Shown: positions 20,256 to 31,189 of the stretch, in pieces
How the letters are laid out: each line of letters begins with the position of its first letter
Position numbering within the stretch: position 1 is the first letter of the stretch
DNA from: Heloderma charlesbogerti
Lineage: Eukaryota; Chordata; Lepidosauria; Squamata; Helodermatidae
Assembly (NCBI GenBank): GCA_026122225.1
Contig: JANEZZ010003061.1
Span: 4,278,001 to 4,342,000, forward strand
Direction of reading: 5' to 3'
Length of the DNA: 64,000 nt
Notes under the pieces: model-generated
What the model saw: the letters and a program-made list of their open reading frames with translations, nothing else
Told to the model about the DNA's origin: nothing
Database searches by the model: none
Position numbers and translations under genes: made by a program

Positions 20256-22472
20256 TTAAGGTCTTTCTAATCTTAAAGTGCAGGCAGGCTCATATGGGTG
20301 AAGGCAGTTGTTCAAGTGACTTGGTCCCAAACCATTTAAAGCTTTAAAGGTCAAAAACAGTACTTTAACTTGGGCTTGGAAACGCACTGGTAACCAGTGC
20401 AGCTGGCGCAGTATAGGCGTTATGTGATCGAATCTCCTCACTCCCACCAGTATTCGGGTGGCCACATTCTGCACAAGCTGGAGTTTCTGAACCATCTTCA
20501 AAGGCAGCCCCACATATAGTGCAGTACAGTAGTCCAGCCTGGATGTGACTAGTATGTGGATAACTGAGGCAAGGTCAGTCCTCTCCAGATAGGGCCGCAG
20601 TTGGCATACCAGCCTAAGCTGGTAAGAAGCACTCCTGGACACCACAGCCACCTGAGCTTCCCCAGTTAGCTCAGAGTCCAGGAGGACTCCCAGACTGTGC
20701 ACTTGGTCTTTCAGGGGGAGTGCAACCCCATCCAAGACCAGTTGTAAACCTCCATCCGAAGTAATTGGTTTCTCAACCCACGGTACCTCCGTCTTGTCCG
20801 GATTAAGTTTCAGCTTGCTCACCCTCATCCATCCCAAAACAGCCTCCAGACACCTGTTCAAGAGTTCCACAGCCTCCCTGAGATGTGCAGATGGAAACGA
20901 GAGCTGGAGCTTTCATCCACATAGTGATGACATTTCAGCCCAAACCTCCTGATGACTTCCCTCAGCGGTTTCATGTAGATGTCAAAAAGCATGGGGGACA
21001 AGATAGAACCTTGCGGCACCCCACAGGCTAATGGCCATGGGTGGAACCGAAGTCCCCCAGAACCACCTTCTGAGATCGAAAGGACCAGAACCACTTTAAA
21101 CTGTGCCTCCCACGCCCAATCCAGATGAATGATCCAGAAGGATACCATGGTCGATGGTATCAAAAGCCGCTGAGAGTTGCACTCCCCCCATCCATTCCCT
21201 GGCATAAGTCATCAACCAGGGCGACTAAGGCTGTTTCCATCCCATAACCTGGCCTGAAACCTGAGTGGAATGGATCTAAGTAATCATTTTCATCCAAAAT
21301 GGCTTGGAGTTGTGAGGACACCACACACTTCAGCACCTTGCCCAAGAGTGGCAAATTTGACACAGGGTGGTAATTATCTGGAACCATGGGATCTAAATTT
21401 GGTTTCTTCAGCAAGGGCCTCACCACAGCTTCTTTCAAAGCTGCGGGGCTTCACCATCCCTCAAGCAGGCATTTACTACCTCAGAGGTCCAGATATCCCA
21501 CCTAGCTCTGGCAGATTTCACAAGTCAGGATGGGCAAGGATCTAAAGGGCAAGTAGTAGGCCTCAGTCCTCCAAGCAGTTTGTCCACATCCTCAGGTTGC
21601 ACAAGCCGAAAGGTATCCATAATGTGACTAGATAGTGTACCAGTGCCATCCATATCAGACTCTGTCAAAACAATGGCATCCAAATCAGCAGGAATATGAG
21701 TGATGTTATCTGCTAAGTGTCTGGCAAATTGTTCGCAGCGGGCCTTTGAGGGTTCGAGTTCTTGTGTTCTAAGACCTACACCCAAGAGGCCTTTAACCAC
21801 ATGAAAGAGCTCTACTGGACGACACTGGGCAGATGCAGTGGTGGCGGAGAAGTAGGATTTTTTCGCTGCCATCACCGCCACAGAATAAGCTCTCAAGTGG
21901 ATTCTTACCTGTGTTTGATTGTATTCATTCTGAGTCTTCTGCCATTTGCAGTCTAAATGTCGACACAGTCGTTTCATCGCCCTCAGCTTCTCAGAATACC
22001 AAGGAGCTGTCACGGTTCTACAACTAGGTTGAGGACGTTTGGGAGCAATCATATCAATAGGCCAGATCATCTCCTCATTCCAAGTGGTGACCAGGACCTC
22101 GGCAGGACTGCCGGCTAAGCCTGCAGGAAAATCCCCAAGAGACCTCAAAAATCCATCTGGATTCATCAGTCTCTGGGGGCGGACCATCAATTTGGTCCCC
22201 CACCCCTGCAGAGGTTACAGGTGGCCAGAAAGCCAAAACTGATCTGTCCATGCCAAAGGAGTCACTACTGGCTCCCCCACCTGCAGATCATTTTCTCCCA
22301 ATCCAGCACAGAAAACCAGGTCCAAAGTGTGTCCTGCCACATGTGTTGAGCAAGATATTATTTGAGACAAGCTCATGACTGACATGGCGGCCATGATATC
22401 CTGAGCCGCTCCTGACTTGCTCCTGGTGGAGATGAAAAATCCTAGAATGGGTTTGTTGTTCTGGATGAACAC
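20256..22472 (-). pseudogene. L2 ORF2 remnant, multiple breaks
   Basis: Fragments in several frames: part of the endonuclease (PLAWTDQFWLSGHL, 22215-22472), linker (21525-22190), RT start (21160-21438, FHSGFRPGYGMETALVALVD), RT core (20858-21205, GVPQGSILSPMLFDIYMKPL; catalytic YADD changed to YVDE) and C-terminus (20256-20870, [18 protein letters not shown]). The altered catalytic box and at least four frame changes mark an old copy. Confidence 0.88.
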
Positions 22473-22484
22473 AGCTGCCTGACT

Positions 22485-22924
22485 TTTTGGACTCTCCTGG
22501 GGGTTGTGGCTATGGGGATTGCCATGATGAGAGTGTGCACTTCAAAATGTACCACTATACCGCTGATGATCACACTGTAAGGATCAGAGCCTGACTTTTG
22601 AAGCTGGCTGCTTACATTTAGCCTTCCTATCCTTCAAATTTTGGGTGGCACCAGTGTTTCACCAGTGCTTCTGGCAGGACACCTCCATGTTTGAGGGGGC
22701 CGAGTGCCTTTGGTGGTTCCCCTTTCATTTCCTTGGGCCCACTTGAGGGCTTAACTAGCAGAGGCAGAAGCAAAAGGCAGCAGCAGTGCTGTGATTCTGG
22801 ATGGGTGGCTTGGAGCCACCATTTAAATTCCCCATAATGCCCCAGATGGCTATGTGGGCAGCACTGAGGGAAACTAAAATGGCAGCTCCCAGACTCAGTC
22901 ACCTAATATGGGGGTGAGTGCCAG
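22485..22924. other. Unassigned sequence
   Basis: No gene recognised. A weak similarity to 2440-2500 (AAATTAAAATGGTGGCATCC type) is seen near 22870. Confidence 0.35.
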
Positions 22925-23245
22925 TTCCAAGGCTCTGAGGCCCCTTGGGCAAGGCACCTTCAGTAGGGCCCTTCTCTCAGTGAGCCTACCTTCCTGCCAC
23001 CATTGTCACCATTTTCTCTTGCTCCTCATCCTCTTGCTCCTCATTCCTACCACTTGCTGGCTTGACAGGCGGAGAGCCAGGGAGTGAGGAGGCCGTGGCA
23101 TCTGCTGCTGCTGCTCGTTACCGCCACCGTTGTCTGGGGGAGAGAGAGAAGCAGGTAAAGAGGAGGAGCAAGTGCAGGGGCCTTTTGTATGTGGGCCCCT
23201 GCTGGTGTGTGGGCCCTTTGGAGATGCCTGGCCATGCCTACGGGG
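22925..23245 (+). repeat. Unclassified dispersed repeat (family Z), copy 2
   Basis: GGCCCCTTGGGCAAGGC, CAGTGAGCCTACCTTCC and GGGCCCCTGCTGGTGTGTGG match copy 1 at 17695 in the same order. Confidence 0.65.
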
Positions 23246-23383
23246 GGCTAGGGCTCTGTCAGGGTGACTTAACGTGTATAGAGGGGGGGAGCAGGATCAT
23301 GGTGGCAGGAACCACCCCTTGATCAATCCATCCAAAATATTACCTCTTTATTTATATATTGCCCTTCATCTCACAATTCCAGG

Positions 23384-23550
23384 GTGGTTCATAATGTTGA
23401 AACACAAGAATGAAATACTTTATGGTCTTTAAGTCAACAGAATAAATGGCAGATAAAACAGTAAGAATATTGCTGTTTTATCTGCCATTTATTCTGTTGA
23501 CTTAAAGTCCATAAAGTATTTCATTCTTGTGTTTCAACACTGTGAACCAC
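23384..23550. repeat. Near-perfect hairpin, 78-bp arms
   Basis: The left arm 23384-23461 and right arm 23473-23550 are reverse complements with three mismatches by my alignment; the inner 66 bp have only one. An 11-base spacer (TAAGAATATTG) separates them. The left flank (TTATTTATATATTGCCC) looks like an L2-type 3' tail, so the arms may be an inverted duplication of LINE 3' UTR sequence. If transcribed it would fold into a long double-stranded RNA stem. Confidence 0.92.
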
Positions 23551-24289
23551 TTGTGAACCATTTTAACATTGTAAAAGTCAACAGTGGGATTCAAAATGTC
23601 TGAGCAAATAAATGCACATTCACTTCGATTTCAACACAGAGTCTGTCTCTGTCCAACAGTACGCCCATAGGGCTCTCTCTGCATTGTTGGGATCCTGGAA
23701 AGCATGGTGTCCGATTCCTATCAATGCAATGTATGTAGGTTCCCCTTCTATGTGTATTTACTCACTCTAGACATGTCATAACAACTGGGCGTCTGTCTGT
23801 CTCTTTCATGTGCACACATGCACACATCTGCTGAGTGCTTATCACTCCCCACCCTTGCAAGTGAATTGTCTCTTAGGGAAACACCCAGAACCATTAAAGA
23901 AACATTAGGATTCTTTTGTCATATCCCTGACTTCTGTCAAGAACACAGGAAACGTGAGGCCCATCAGAAGGGCAGGACATAGGCAGGGCAGAAAGAACAG
24001 AGTACAGGAAGCTGCCTTCTACCTAGGGTGGTCACTTGTGAATCGCCAAAAGAGAGGACATGCACCACCAAAAGGGAGGACAAAGGAGGACACTGGTTTG
24101 CATAAACCTTGCATAGCTCATTTATATGCACAGATGCAATTTCAGAAATAATTATTGTAATTTAAATAGAAATATGGTACATCTCACCCTGGTGTGGAAG
24201 ACGGTGACCAGGTGACCTGTGTGCCTTGCACAGTCTTCTGTCCAGGTGCTGTGGATGGGCGACTTCAAGGCCCAGCTTCCCCTTCTGAT
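23551..24289. other. Unassigned sequence
   Basis: No gene recognised. At 24028-24100 a block about AATCGCCAAAAGAGAGGACA with two GGAGGACA units is visible; its class is unknown. Confidence 0.35.
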
Positions 24290-24489
24290 CAGTGGAGGCT
24301 GGTGGCTCTAATGTCAGTGGGGTTGTGAATTCACTCTGGGTTTCAGGCAGAACCAGTCAGAACTCTAAAGGAGCTATCCAAAATGGGTTCAGGAGCTTGG
24401 ATAGCTCCTTTAGAGTTCTGACTGGTTCTGCCTGAAACCCAGACTGGACTGAGCACCCCAATGAAATGGGAGCTGCCAGCCTCCACTGG
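24290..24489. mobile_element. hAT-like MITE (GGAGGCTGG family), copy 3
   Basis: Full-length member: CAGTGGAGGCTGGTGGCTC at the left and CCAGCCTCCACTG at the right, with two long opposed arms (AGAACTCTAAAGGAGCTATC and the inverse) about a short centre at 24385. The 8-bp flanks do not match, so either the duplication has decayed or the ends joined after rearrangement. Confidence 0.85.
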
Positions 24490-24806
24490 GACCCTGCAAC
24501 AAAGTGTTGTGCAGAGTGCTGCTGTTCAGGATTTCAGCCACTCCCCTCCCCCTCCCTATGGATTTTCTTTTCCTTTCCCCCCAACAGACAGTGTTTTGTG
24601 GCCACTGATCATGCTCAGTTTTTAGTGGGATGTTTTGGGGAGTTCCCCACTTTAGGGTTTCCCCTCCTAAAGATTTGTTTCACTTCTGCAAACTTTGGAG
24701 TTTTCCCAAGCCTGCTGATACCTCCCTCTTGTGTCTGGGTGGTGCTTGTTTGGCTATTGAAGCAATGGTACGCACGGCCTGAACATTATAAATGGAGGGA
24801 ATAATG

Positions 24807-25026
24807 CAGTGGAGGCTGGTGGCTGCAATTTCAGTAGGGCTCTGAATCCATTCTGGATTGAAGTCAGAACCAGCCAGAATGCCAAAGTAACTGCCCAAGG
24901 TGCTGAAACTATTCTGGGGCTAGGGTTCAGCACCTTGGACAGCTCCTTCAGAGTTATGGTTGGTTCTGACCGAAACTCAGGATAGGTTCTGAGCCCTACT
25001 GAAATCGGAGCCACCAGCCTCCACTG
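24807..25026. mobile_element. hAT-like MITE (GGAGGCTGG family), copy 4
   Basis: 220 bp, CAGTGGAGGCTGGTGGC to GCCACCAGCCTCCACTG; flanks GAATAATG (24799-24806) and GAATGATG (25027-25034) form an 8-bp duplication with one change. Foldback arms meet near 24915. Confidence 0.87.
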
Positions 25027-25140
25027 GAATGATGGCACAAGCCTGAGTTCCCAGGTGGCTTGCTGGACTGGTGTAAGCAATGGTTTCAGACCCAGACTGT
25101 CCTGGTTTAAGACCTTAACTCCCCAGCATGCCTTCACATA

Positions 25141-26790
25141 CAGTCAGGGCCAGAAATATTGGAACAAGGATAACTGTTTTGGCAGTTGGCCTCTGTACAC
25201 CACCACACTGAAGTTGAAAGGAAACACACCCGGATGGGAGCGAAGTCAGGACTTTCAGCTGTAATGCAAGGGGTTGGACAAAAGTGGGGCGCTAACCATT
25301 CAGGAAGGACAGCCAGTGGCATACACCCCTCCCCATCGTTGGTGGCTCATAAGTAATGGAACAAACCAACATCATTTCAAACTTAAGGATCGCCTTCAAT
25401 ACCTGGATGAAAATCCTTTGCAGTCAATGACTGCCTGAAGTCTGGAATCCATGGACATGACCAAATGCTGAGTTTCCTCCCTCGAGATGCTTTGCCAGGC
25501 CTTTACTGCAGCTGCCTTCAGCTGCTGCTTGTTTGTGGGTCTTTCTGCCTTCAGTCTTGTCTTCAGTAAATGAAAAGCATGCTCTATTGGGTTGAGATCA
25601 GGTGACTGACTTGGCCATTGAGGAACATCCCACTTCTTTGCCTTCAGAAACTCTTGGGTAGTTTTTGCTGTATGTTTTGGGTCATTATCCATCTGCAGTA
25701 TGAAGCGGCATCCTATCAGTTTGGCAGCATTTGGCTGAATCTGAGCAGAAAGTATAGCCTTATACACTTCAGAATTCATCCTGCTGCTTTTCTCAGCAGT
25801 CAGGTCATCAATAAACACCAGTGACCCAGTTCCATTGGCAGCCATGCATGCCCATGCCATAACACTGCCTCCACCATGTTTGACAGATGATGTGGTATGC
25901 TTTGGATCATGAGCTGTTCCTTTCCTTCTCCATACTTTTCTCTTCCCATCATTCTAGTACAAGTTAATCTTGGTTTCATCAGTGCAAAGAATCTTATTCC
26001 AGAACTGGGCAGGCTTTTTTAGGTGTTTGCTGGCAAAGGCTAATCTGGCCTGTCTGTACTTGAGCGTTACCACTGGTTTGCACTTTGTGAAGCCTCTGTA
26101 TTTACATTCATAAAGCCGTCTCTTGACTGTAGATGTTGACAATGACATGCCTACCTCCTCAAGAGCGTTCTTGACCTGGCTAGATGTTGTGAAAGGGTTC
26201 CTCTTCACCACGAGCAGAATTCTGTGGTCATCCACTTTAGTTGTCTTCCGTGGTCTTCCAGGCTTTTTGCTGATGCTGAGCTTGCCAGTTAATTCCTTCT
26301 TTTTCAGCATGTTCCAAACTGTTGTGTTGGCCACTCCCACTGTTTTTGCTACCTCTCTGATGGGTTTATTTTGTTTCCTCAGCCTAATGATGACCTCCTT
26401 CACTCGCATGGACACCTCTTTGGATCTCATGTTGGGAGTTCCAGTGAACAGTTACCAAATGCAAATATAACACTCAGAGCCACCTCCAGGCCTTTTCTCT
26501 GCTTGATTGGTCATGGGGTACCCAGGAAAGAGGCCACACCTGGCCATGCAGCTGCTTGTCAACCATTCATTCCATTACTTATGAGTCACCAACGATGGGG
26601 GTGTGTGCATGCCACTGGCTGTACTTCCTGAATGGTTCGTGCCCCACTTTTGTCCAACCCCTTGAATTACAGCTGAAAGTCTTGACTTCGCTCCCATCTG
26701 GGTGTGTTTCCTTTCAACTTCAATGTCGTGGTGTACAGAGGCCAACTGCCAAAACGGTTATCATTGTTCCAATATTTCTGGCCCTGACTG
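25141..26790 (-). mobile_element. Complete Tc1-family DNA transposon
   Basis: 1650 bp bounded by TA dinucleotides (25139-25140, 26791-26792), the target duplication of Tc1/mariner elements. Inverted repeats of about 222 bp start CAGTCAGGGCCAGAAATATT at both ends. Each inverted repeat holds two direct sub-repeats (outer ATATTGGAACAA, inner AGTAATGGAACAA), the IR/DR layout of Sleeping Beauty-like elements, which serves as paired transposase-binding sites. Both ends are intact. Confidence 0.94.
25396..26430 (-). pseudogene. Tc1 transposase with one stop codon
   Basis: The frame runs from ATG at 26430 to the stop at 25396, with one in-frame TAG at about 25954-25956 just after ETKINLY; no frameshift was found. 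The N-terminal half has a paired-type double helix-turn-helix with the linker KKPGRPRKTT at about residues 56-65. The catalytic DD34E triad is present: CTDET, MDNDPKHT (34 residues before) and SPDLNPIEH. In this family the protein binds the inverted repeats and cuts and rejoins DNA at TA. About 344 residues in total match the family's usual 340. Because only a single nonsense change separates it from an open frame, the copy is young. Confidence 0.93.
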
Positions 26791-26792
26791 TA

Positions 26793-27447
26793 TTTCCCCT
26801 AAAGCCTGTCATTCACAGTATTCTGTAGAGCAATTTTTTTTTCGTGTGCTGACATCACACTGCAGGTCAGAGCAACCCCTGGAATGCTATGAGTGACATG
26901 CTTGGAGGTTAAGTATGTGAAGCCTGAAGCCCTGGTTTGGTGCCAAGCTGGAGTGTGTGCGCTTGTGCATTGTTATTATCATCTTTGCCCAGAGCAAGAC
27001 AAAAGCTTCCAGTAAAGAGGCACAATTAAGTGGTAGGAACCAGAAGCAACTGCAAAAGGAGATTTCCGTCCTTGCTTTGGCAAGGTTATTCATTTGTTTA
27101 TACCCAGATCTCGCAGAGTGGCGACTGTTACTGTTACAGTTGTTGCCGTTGTCGTTTTCTTCACACACACCTCCAGCATACATCACCCTTTGCTTCTCTG
27201 GTGGCTTTTCTCATTGAGAACTTTACAGGGAGATCTCTGTATTTCTCCCATGGAGAAAAAATAATAATCAAGCACCCATACTGAGTCAAGGGCAATTAGC
27301 ATTCCTTTTGAACAATGGTATACTGTAGCTAGCAGCTATGTCTTTTCTTATTTGGTTCTCAAAAGTATGTAAGTGCAGGAAACCTGATCCGGATGGGGAC
27401 CCTAGTGTGGGGAGTAGGAGGGGCTTTGTCCCTTTGCCTCCCACACA
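26793..27447. other. Unassigned sequence
   Basis: No gene or repeat recognised. Confidence 0.35.
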
Positions 27448-27535
27448 TTCATAAGAACATAACAAGTGCCATGCTGGGTCAGACCAAGGGTCCATCTAGT
27501 CCAGCATTCTGTTCATACTGTAGCTTGTTACAGAT
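27448..27535 (-). mobile_element. CR1/L3-like LINE 3' end, short
   Basis: CATAAGAACATAACAAGTGC, GGTCCATCTAGTCCAGCATT: the same 3' end block as at 3704, truncated after about 85 bp. Confidence 0.65.
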
Positions 27536-27599
27536 TTGGGTCTTGGCTGAGTGTTATCAGTCTGTAATTCCAGTACTTAGGAAGACTTTGGCTGCCAGT

Positions 27600-28620
27600 T
27601 AACTACCCATAGCTGATCAATACACTTCAAACAAAGTGTACACCAAAATGGTTTTAGGTGGATTCAGTTTTGGTTTTATACTAACAAGAATTAGTAAAGG
27701 AAATTTTTTTGATCCATTTTTCATTTTTATTAGAAATATGCTTGTAACATCACATCAAAACATAACTTGCATAAAATAACATAAAAAATTTCTTGTTGTT
27801 AAACAGTTTTGTGCTAAAGATTCTTAGATCTTAATAGCTTAACAGGAAATAGAAGTTCTTAAACACTTCTCGTTCTTATATTTCTAGTCCTAATAGCTTA
27901 AAAAGGAGAAATACCATTCTAAGTACCAAGTTCCCTATTCAACATTGAACAGGCTATTAAGCTGACAGGCATACAGGCCCAGTGAGCTTCTAATAAGAAG
28001 CTCCTGTATTCTAAAATCAGAACATATCTATACCTTTTTTGTGTAAAAATTACCTCATAATTAATATTATCTACTGTCCCATAAATTAGGGATCACAGTC
28101 TTAATTATTTCATTGTTATTAAACATTCTTTAAAAACTAGAACATAGATAAAACACTTACACATACACCTTTTAGGATAGATAAGATCAATTTTGAATTT
28201 TACCTTTGAGAAAGTAAGTCCTTATTCAAAATTTATCAATTAAACTTAAATCTATGATTTTTTCTAGACATCTGTATATCAGGCTTTTTGATGTGTATAC
28301 TTTAAACAACAGTTTTTGCTCATTGATAAGTGCAAACTTTAAGTACACCTTTTACCTGGAATAATATAGTCTCATGCTTGTTCATAACTCAAATAACTTT
28401 TTTTCCCAAGTGATAGGGCTTTAACTCAACATTTTCTCTTTGGATACCATTCAGGTCAACTTGACCATTATTTTTTATGCCAGTTACCCAGAATTCATTG
28501 TGAACTTCCTTGTGTCTTCTCTATTGGTGCCAGTTACCTTATTATTTATTTAATTCTCTGGAATCCTAATTACCTTTTATGCAACATGCTTAATTGCCTG
28601 GGGCTTGAAGCTCCAAGACA
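27600..28620. other. AT-rich unassigned stretch
   Basis: About 1 kb of strongly AT-rich sequence without ORF or repeat that I recognise. Recurring phrases such as 'TCTTAATAGCTTAA' and 'TCCTAATAGCTTAA' near 27825 and 27890 suggest a local duplication. It could be an old LINE 3' UTR. Confidence 0.35.
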
Positions 28621-28632
28621 AGACAGCTTTTG

Positions 28633-28735
<103 letters not shown>

Positions 28736-28954
28736 CTGGACTTTTCTGAATATCAAGTGCTTAAGGCTAGGTGGATGTGTTTTGGTACTAAGTGGAAATG
28801 CCCAAAGGTTCTCAATGGGCAGTTAATGAGTGGCAGGTGCTATCTTGATTGAATTAGGAGACAGAGCTTTGGCTAAGCACAGGGGCAGGGATGTCAGAGA
28901 AAGCCACAACGGAATCAAATGAGCGCAGCTGTCTATGAAACTTACCTGCTTTTC

Positions 28955-29032
28955 CGATAGCTCCTTTAAAGTTCTTACTGGTTCTAACTGATTCACACCC
29001 CACTGGCGTCGGACCTACCAGCCTGCACTGCT
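28955..29032. mobile_element. hAT-like MITE (GGAGGCTGG family), half copy
   Basis: CCGATAGCTCCTTTAAAGTT and the end CTACCAGCCTGCACTG match the right half of the family; the left half is missing. Confidence 0.75.
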
Positions 29033-29335
29033 GTGAGAGGAATCTGCCAGATTAATTTCCTGCTCCCTTCCAGCCCGTGGCTGCTTATGGAACTTGGATC
29101 CCCGCGCTGCTTGGCTGCTGCTGCTGGCCCTTCCACTCTTTGGTTGCTGCTTATGGAACGTGATCTGCCTGTTCCTGGACCACATTCCTTGCCTCTGACC
29201 CCAGTGGAATGGCAACCAGCTGCTGACGTGATAAGAGGTGTATGGAATTATGCATGGTGTGGAGAAAGTGGGTAGGACGTCTCCCTCTCTCGTAGTACTA
29301 GAGCTGTTCAATGAAGCTGAACGGTGAGTTTCAGG

Positions 29336-29662
29336 TAGGGATGGCGGAGAATTCCGCCACGGATTTCAGTGAGGCCGAATGCACTGGCATTCGGCCCCCC
29401 CAAAACTGTGGCGGAATGGCCTGCCGCCGCCCCCGCCCATCCCCCCCGCGATGAGACTTACCTGGGGCGGATGTTCTGGACAGCGGCGGCTCCAGCGGCT
29501 GGTCTTCCGACCGGCTGCCACAGCCGCCATTTGCAGTCTGGTCTTCTTTTTTTACCCAGACGTGGGGGGGGGGGGGAATGGCATACACAAATGGCGGCGG
29601 CTATGGCAGCCGCCATTTGCATTCCTTACTTTTTGCCGTTTTAGTCTACGTAAATCTCCAGC
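29336..29662 (+). mobile_element. GC-rich hAT-like palindromic element, partial copy
   Basis: Begins TAGGGATGGCGGAGAATTCC and continues with CATTCGGCCCCCC, GTCTTCCGACCGGCTGCC and AATGGCGGCGGC, in the same order as the element at 50104. It contains only a single AGCCGCCATTTGCATTCCTT..TAGTCTACGTAAATCT half of the core palindrome, then breaks into a family Y repeat. An eleven-base G run lies at 29566. Confidence 0.75.
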
Positions 29663-29745
29663 ATATTTTAGCTTAAAGCTCTTACTTTTAGCAAGTAAAG
29701 TGAGTAAGGCTTAGGAGAGGCATTTCAACCTTTTTGACATAGCTT
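29663..29745 (+). repeat. Unclassified repeat (family Y), copy 2 (partial)
   Basis: GCATATTTTAGCTTAAAGC to TTAGGAGAGGCATTTCAACC equals the right part of the copies at 5325 and 52600. Confidence 0.6.
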
Positions 29746-29873
29746 CTAAGTTACTGATCCATAGGAGGACCTCTCCTGTTATTCCATGACTGCTACGTTT
29801 GCTCAGGAGTCTTTGGTGAGGGACTTTGTCAAAAGCCTTTTGGAAGTCCAAGTAAACAATGTCTACCTAGTGG
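29746..29873 (-). mobile_element. CR1-like LINE fragment
   Basis: GACTTTGTCAAAAGCCTTTT and GGAAGTCCAAGTAAACAATG are the reverse complement of the RT segment encoding 'KAFDKVP'-like residues, common in CR1-group LINEs. Only about 130 bp remain. Confidence 0.6.
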
Positions 29874-30093
29874 CAGTGGAGGCTGGTGGCTCCAATTTCG
29901 GTGGGGCTGTGCTTCCATTCTGGTTTTCATTCAGAACCATCCAGAACTCTAAAGGAGCTATCCAAGGTGCCGAACCCTATCCCCAAAATGGGTTCAGCAC
30001 CTTGGATAGCTCCTTTAGAGTTCTGGATGGTTCTGGCTAAAACCCAGAATGGAATGATAGCCCCACAGAAATCAGAACTACCAGCCTCCACTG
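29874..30093. mobile_element. hAT-like MITE (GGAGGCTGG family), copy 5
   Basis: 220 bp, CAGTGGAGGCTGGTGGCTC to CCAGCCTCCACTG with nearly exact foldback arms that meet near 29985. Flanks CCTAGTGG (29866-29873) and CTTAGTGG (30094-30101) are an 8-bp duplication with one change. It landed next to the CR1 fragment. Confidence 0.88.
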
Positions 30094-30114
30094 CTTAGTG
30101 GGCTTTTTCAGCTG

Positions 30115-30431
30115 TGGAGGCAGTGCTCCAAACAGTGCTGGGTGGCTGTATCTAGCTGGAGCTAGCATCAAGGGTAGGCATAATCAATCACTTGCGAAGA
30201 GCTCATACCCAGGCAGGGGCCCACTGACAAGAGCTCCCTGGACATGCTCCACTTCTTCCCCATTGCAATCTGCTTCTTCACCTGCCTCTTGCTCCAGCCC
30301 AGACAATGGTGGTGGTGAGAAGAAGCAATAGATGCCACCACCTACTTGCTCACTGGCTCTCTGCCCTGTCAAGCAAACAACTAGGAGCAATGATGAAAAA
30401 GAGGATGAGGAGCAGTAACAGCTGGTGAACC
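30115..30431 (-). repeat. Unclassified dispersed repeat (family Z), copy 3, first part
   Basis: Reverse complement of the family at 17695 and 22925: GGGCCCACTGACAAGAGC, AGACAATGGTGGTGGTGAGA and GAGGAGCAGTAACAGCTGG. It is interrupted by an L2 and resumes at 30848. Confidence 0.65.
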
Positions 30432-30847
30432 TACCCATATACTGTGATCATCATCTGAGGCCCCCTTCCAAGGGCCTCCTCCAAGGGAGATTCAGACGAT
30501 GGCAATAAGGGAAAGGGCCTTCTCAGTGCTGGCCCCCCAATTGTGGAATGATCTTCCCCTTGAGGTCTACCTGATGCCAACATTGTCATCTTTCCAGTGC
30601 CAGGTTAAGCCTTTCCTCTACTTCCAGGCATTTGACAGCATATGATGAGAGTTTTTGTAAACGGGTCCTGGGATTTTATCGTTGATTGTGTAAAATTGTT
30701 TTATATGTTTATACAGTGTATGACCAGTTTTATATTATGTTCTAAATACAATACAGTAACGTAATGCTGACTTACAATGGTTTTAATCTTTGTAAACCGC
30801 CCACAGAGCTTTGGCTATTGGGTGGTATAAAACTGTAATGAATGAAT
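30432..30847 (+). mobile_element. L2 LINE 3' end nested in family Z repeat
   Basis: Plus-strand L2: the sequence for 'GKGLLSAGPP' (equal to RAFSVVAP of other copies), CAGGCATTTGACAG, and the 3' UTR with TTTGGCTATTGGGTGGTATA and a short AATGAATGAATGA tail. Removing it joins the two parts of the family Z repeat. Confidence 0.78.
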
Positions 30848-30945
30848 GATAATGGTGGTGAGAAGGCAGACTTACTGAGGAAGGGGGCCCATTGGGGGTG
30901 TCTTGGACAGGGGCCCTCGGAAACCTGGAGCCAGCACTGTAACCC
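30848..30945 (-). repeat. Unclassified dispersed repeat (family Z), copy 3, second part
   Basis: GGTGGTGAGAAGGCAGACTT to GGCCCTCGGAAACCTGGAG continues the order of the family Z repeat exactly where it was broken at 30431. Confidence 0.62.
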
Positions 30946-31189
30946 AGCCACCCTTTTAATTCTCGACAATGCCTCAGAATGACATTAGGCCAGGACGGTA
31001 TAGGAAATTAAAAGTGTGGTTAGATACAGCCACCTGGTGCTGCTCCAAGCGCTTAGGACCTTTTTTTAAAGGAGTGGGACTCAAGGCAGGCATCAGCAGT
31101 GGGTCCTGGCAGTTGCCACAGGATGTCACCTGATGCTGGCCTGTTGTTTTACCGACTGGAAAAAGACATACCTAGTGGCTTGCCCCTTC

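Larger units (their letters stand above)
19810..22480 (-). mobile_element. L2 LINE, 5'-truncated and decayed
   Basis: Minus-strand L2. The 3' tail (TTAATTAATTAATTAAAATA) and 3' UTR lie at 19810-20082, then a SINE tail is inserted, and ORF2 runs from about 20160 to 22480. The copy is more eroded than those at 8042 and 39187. Confidence 0.87.

Noticed and set aside
23384..23550. microRNA gene
   Set aside because: The stem is much too long and perfect for a conserved microRNA precursor and lies beside an L2-like tail; inverted duplication of repeat sequence explains it better.
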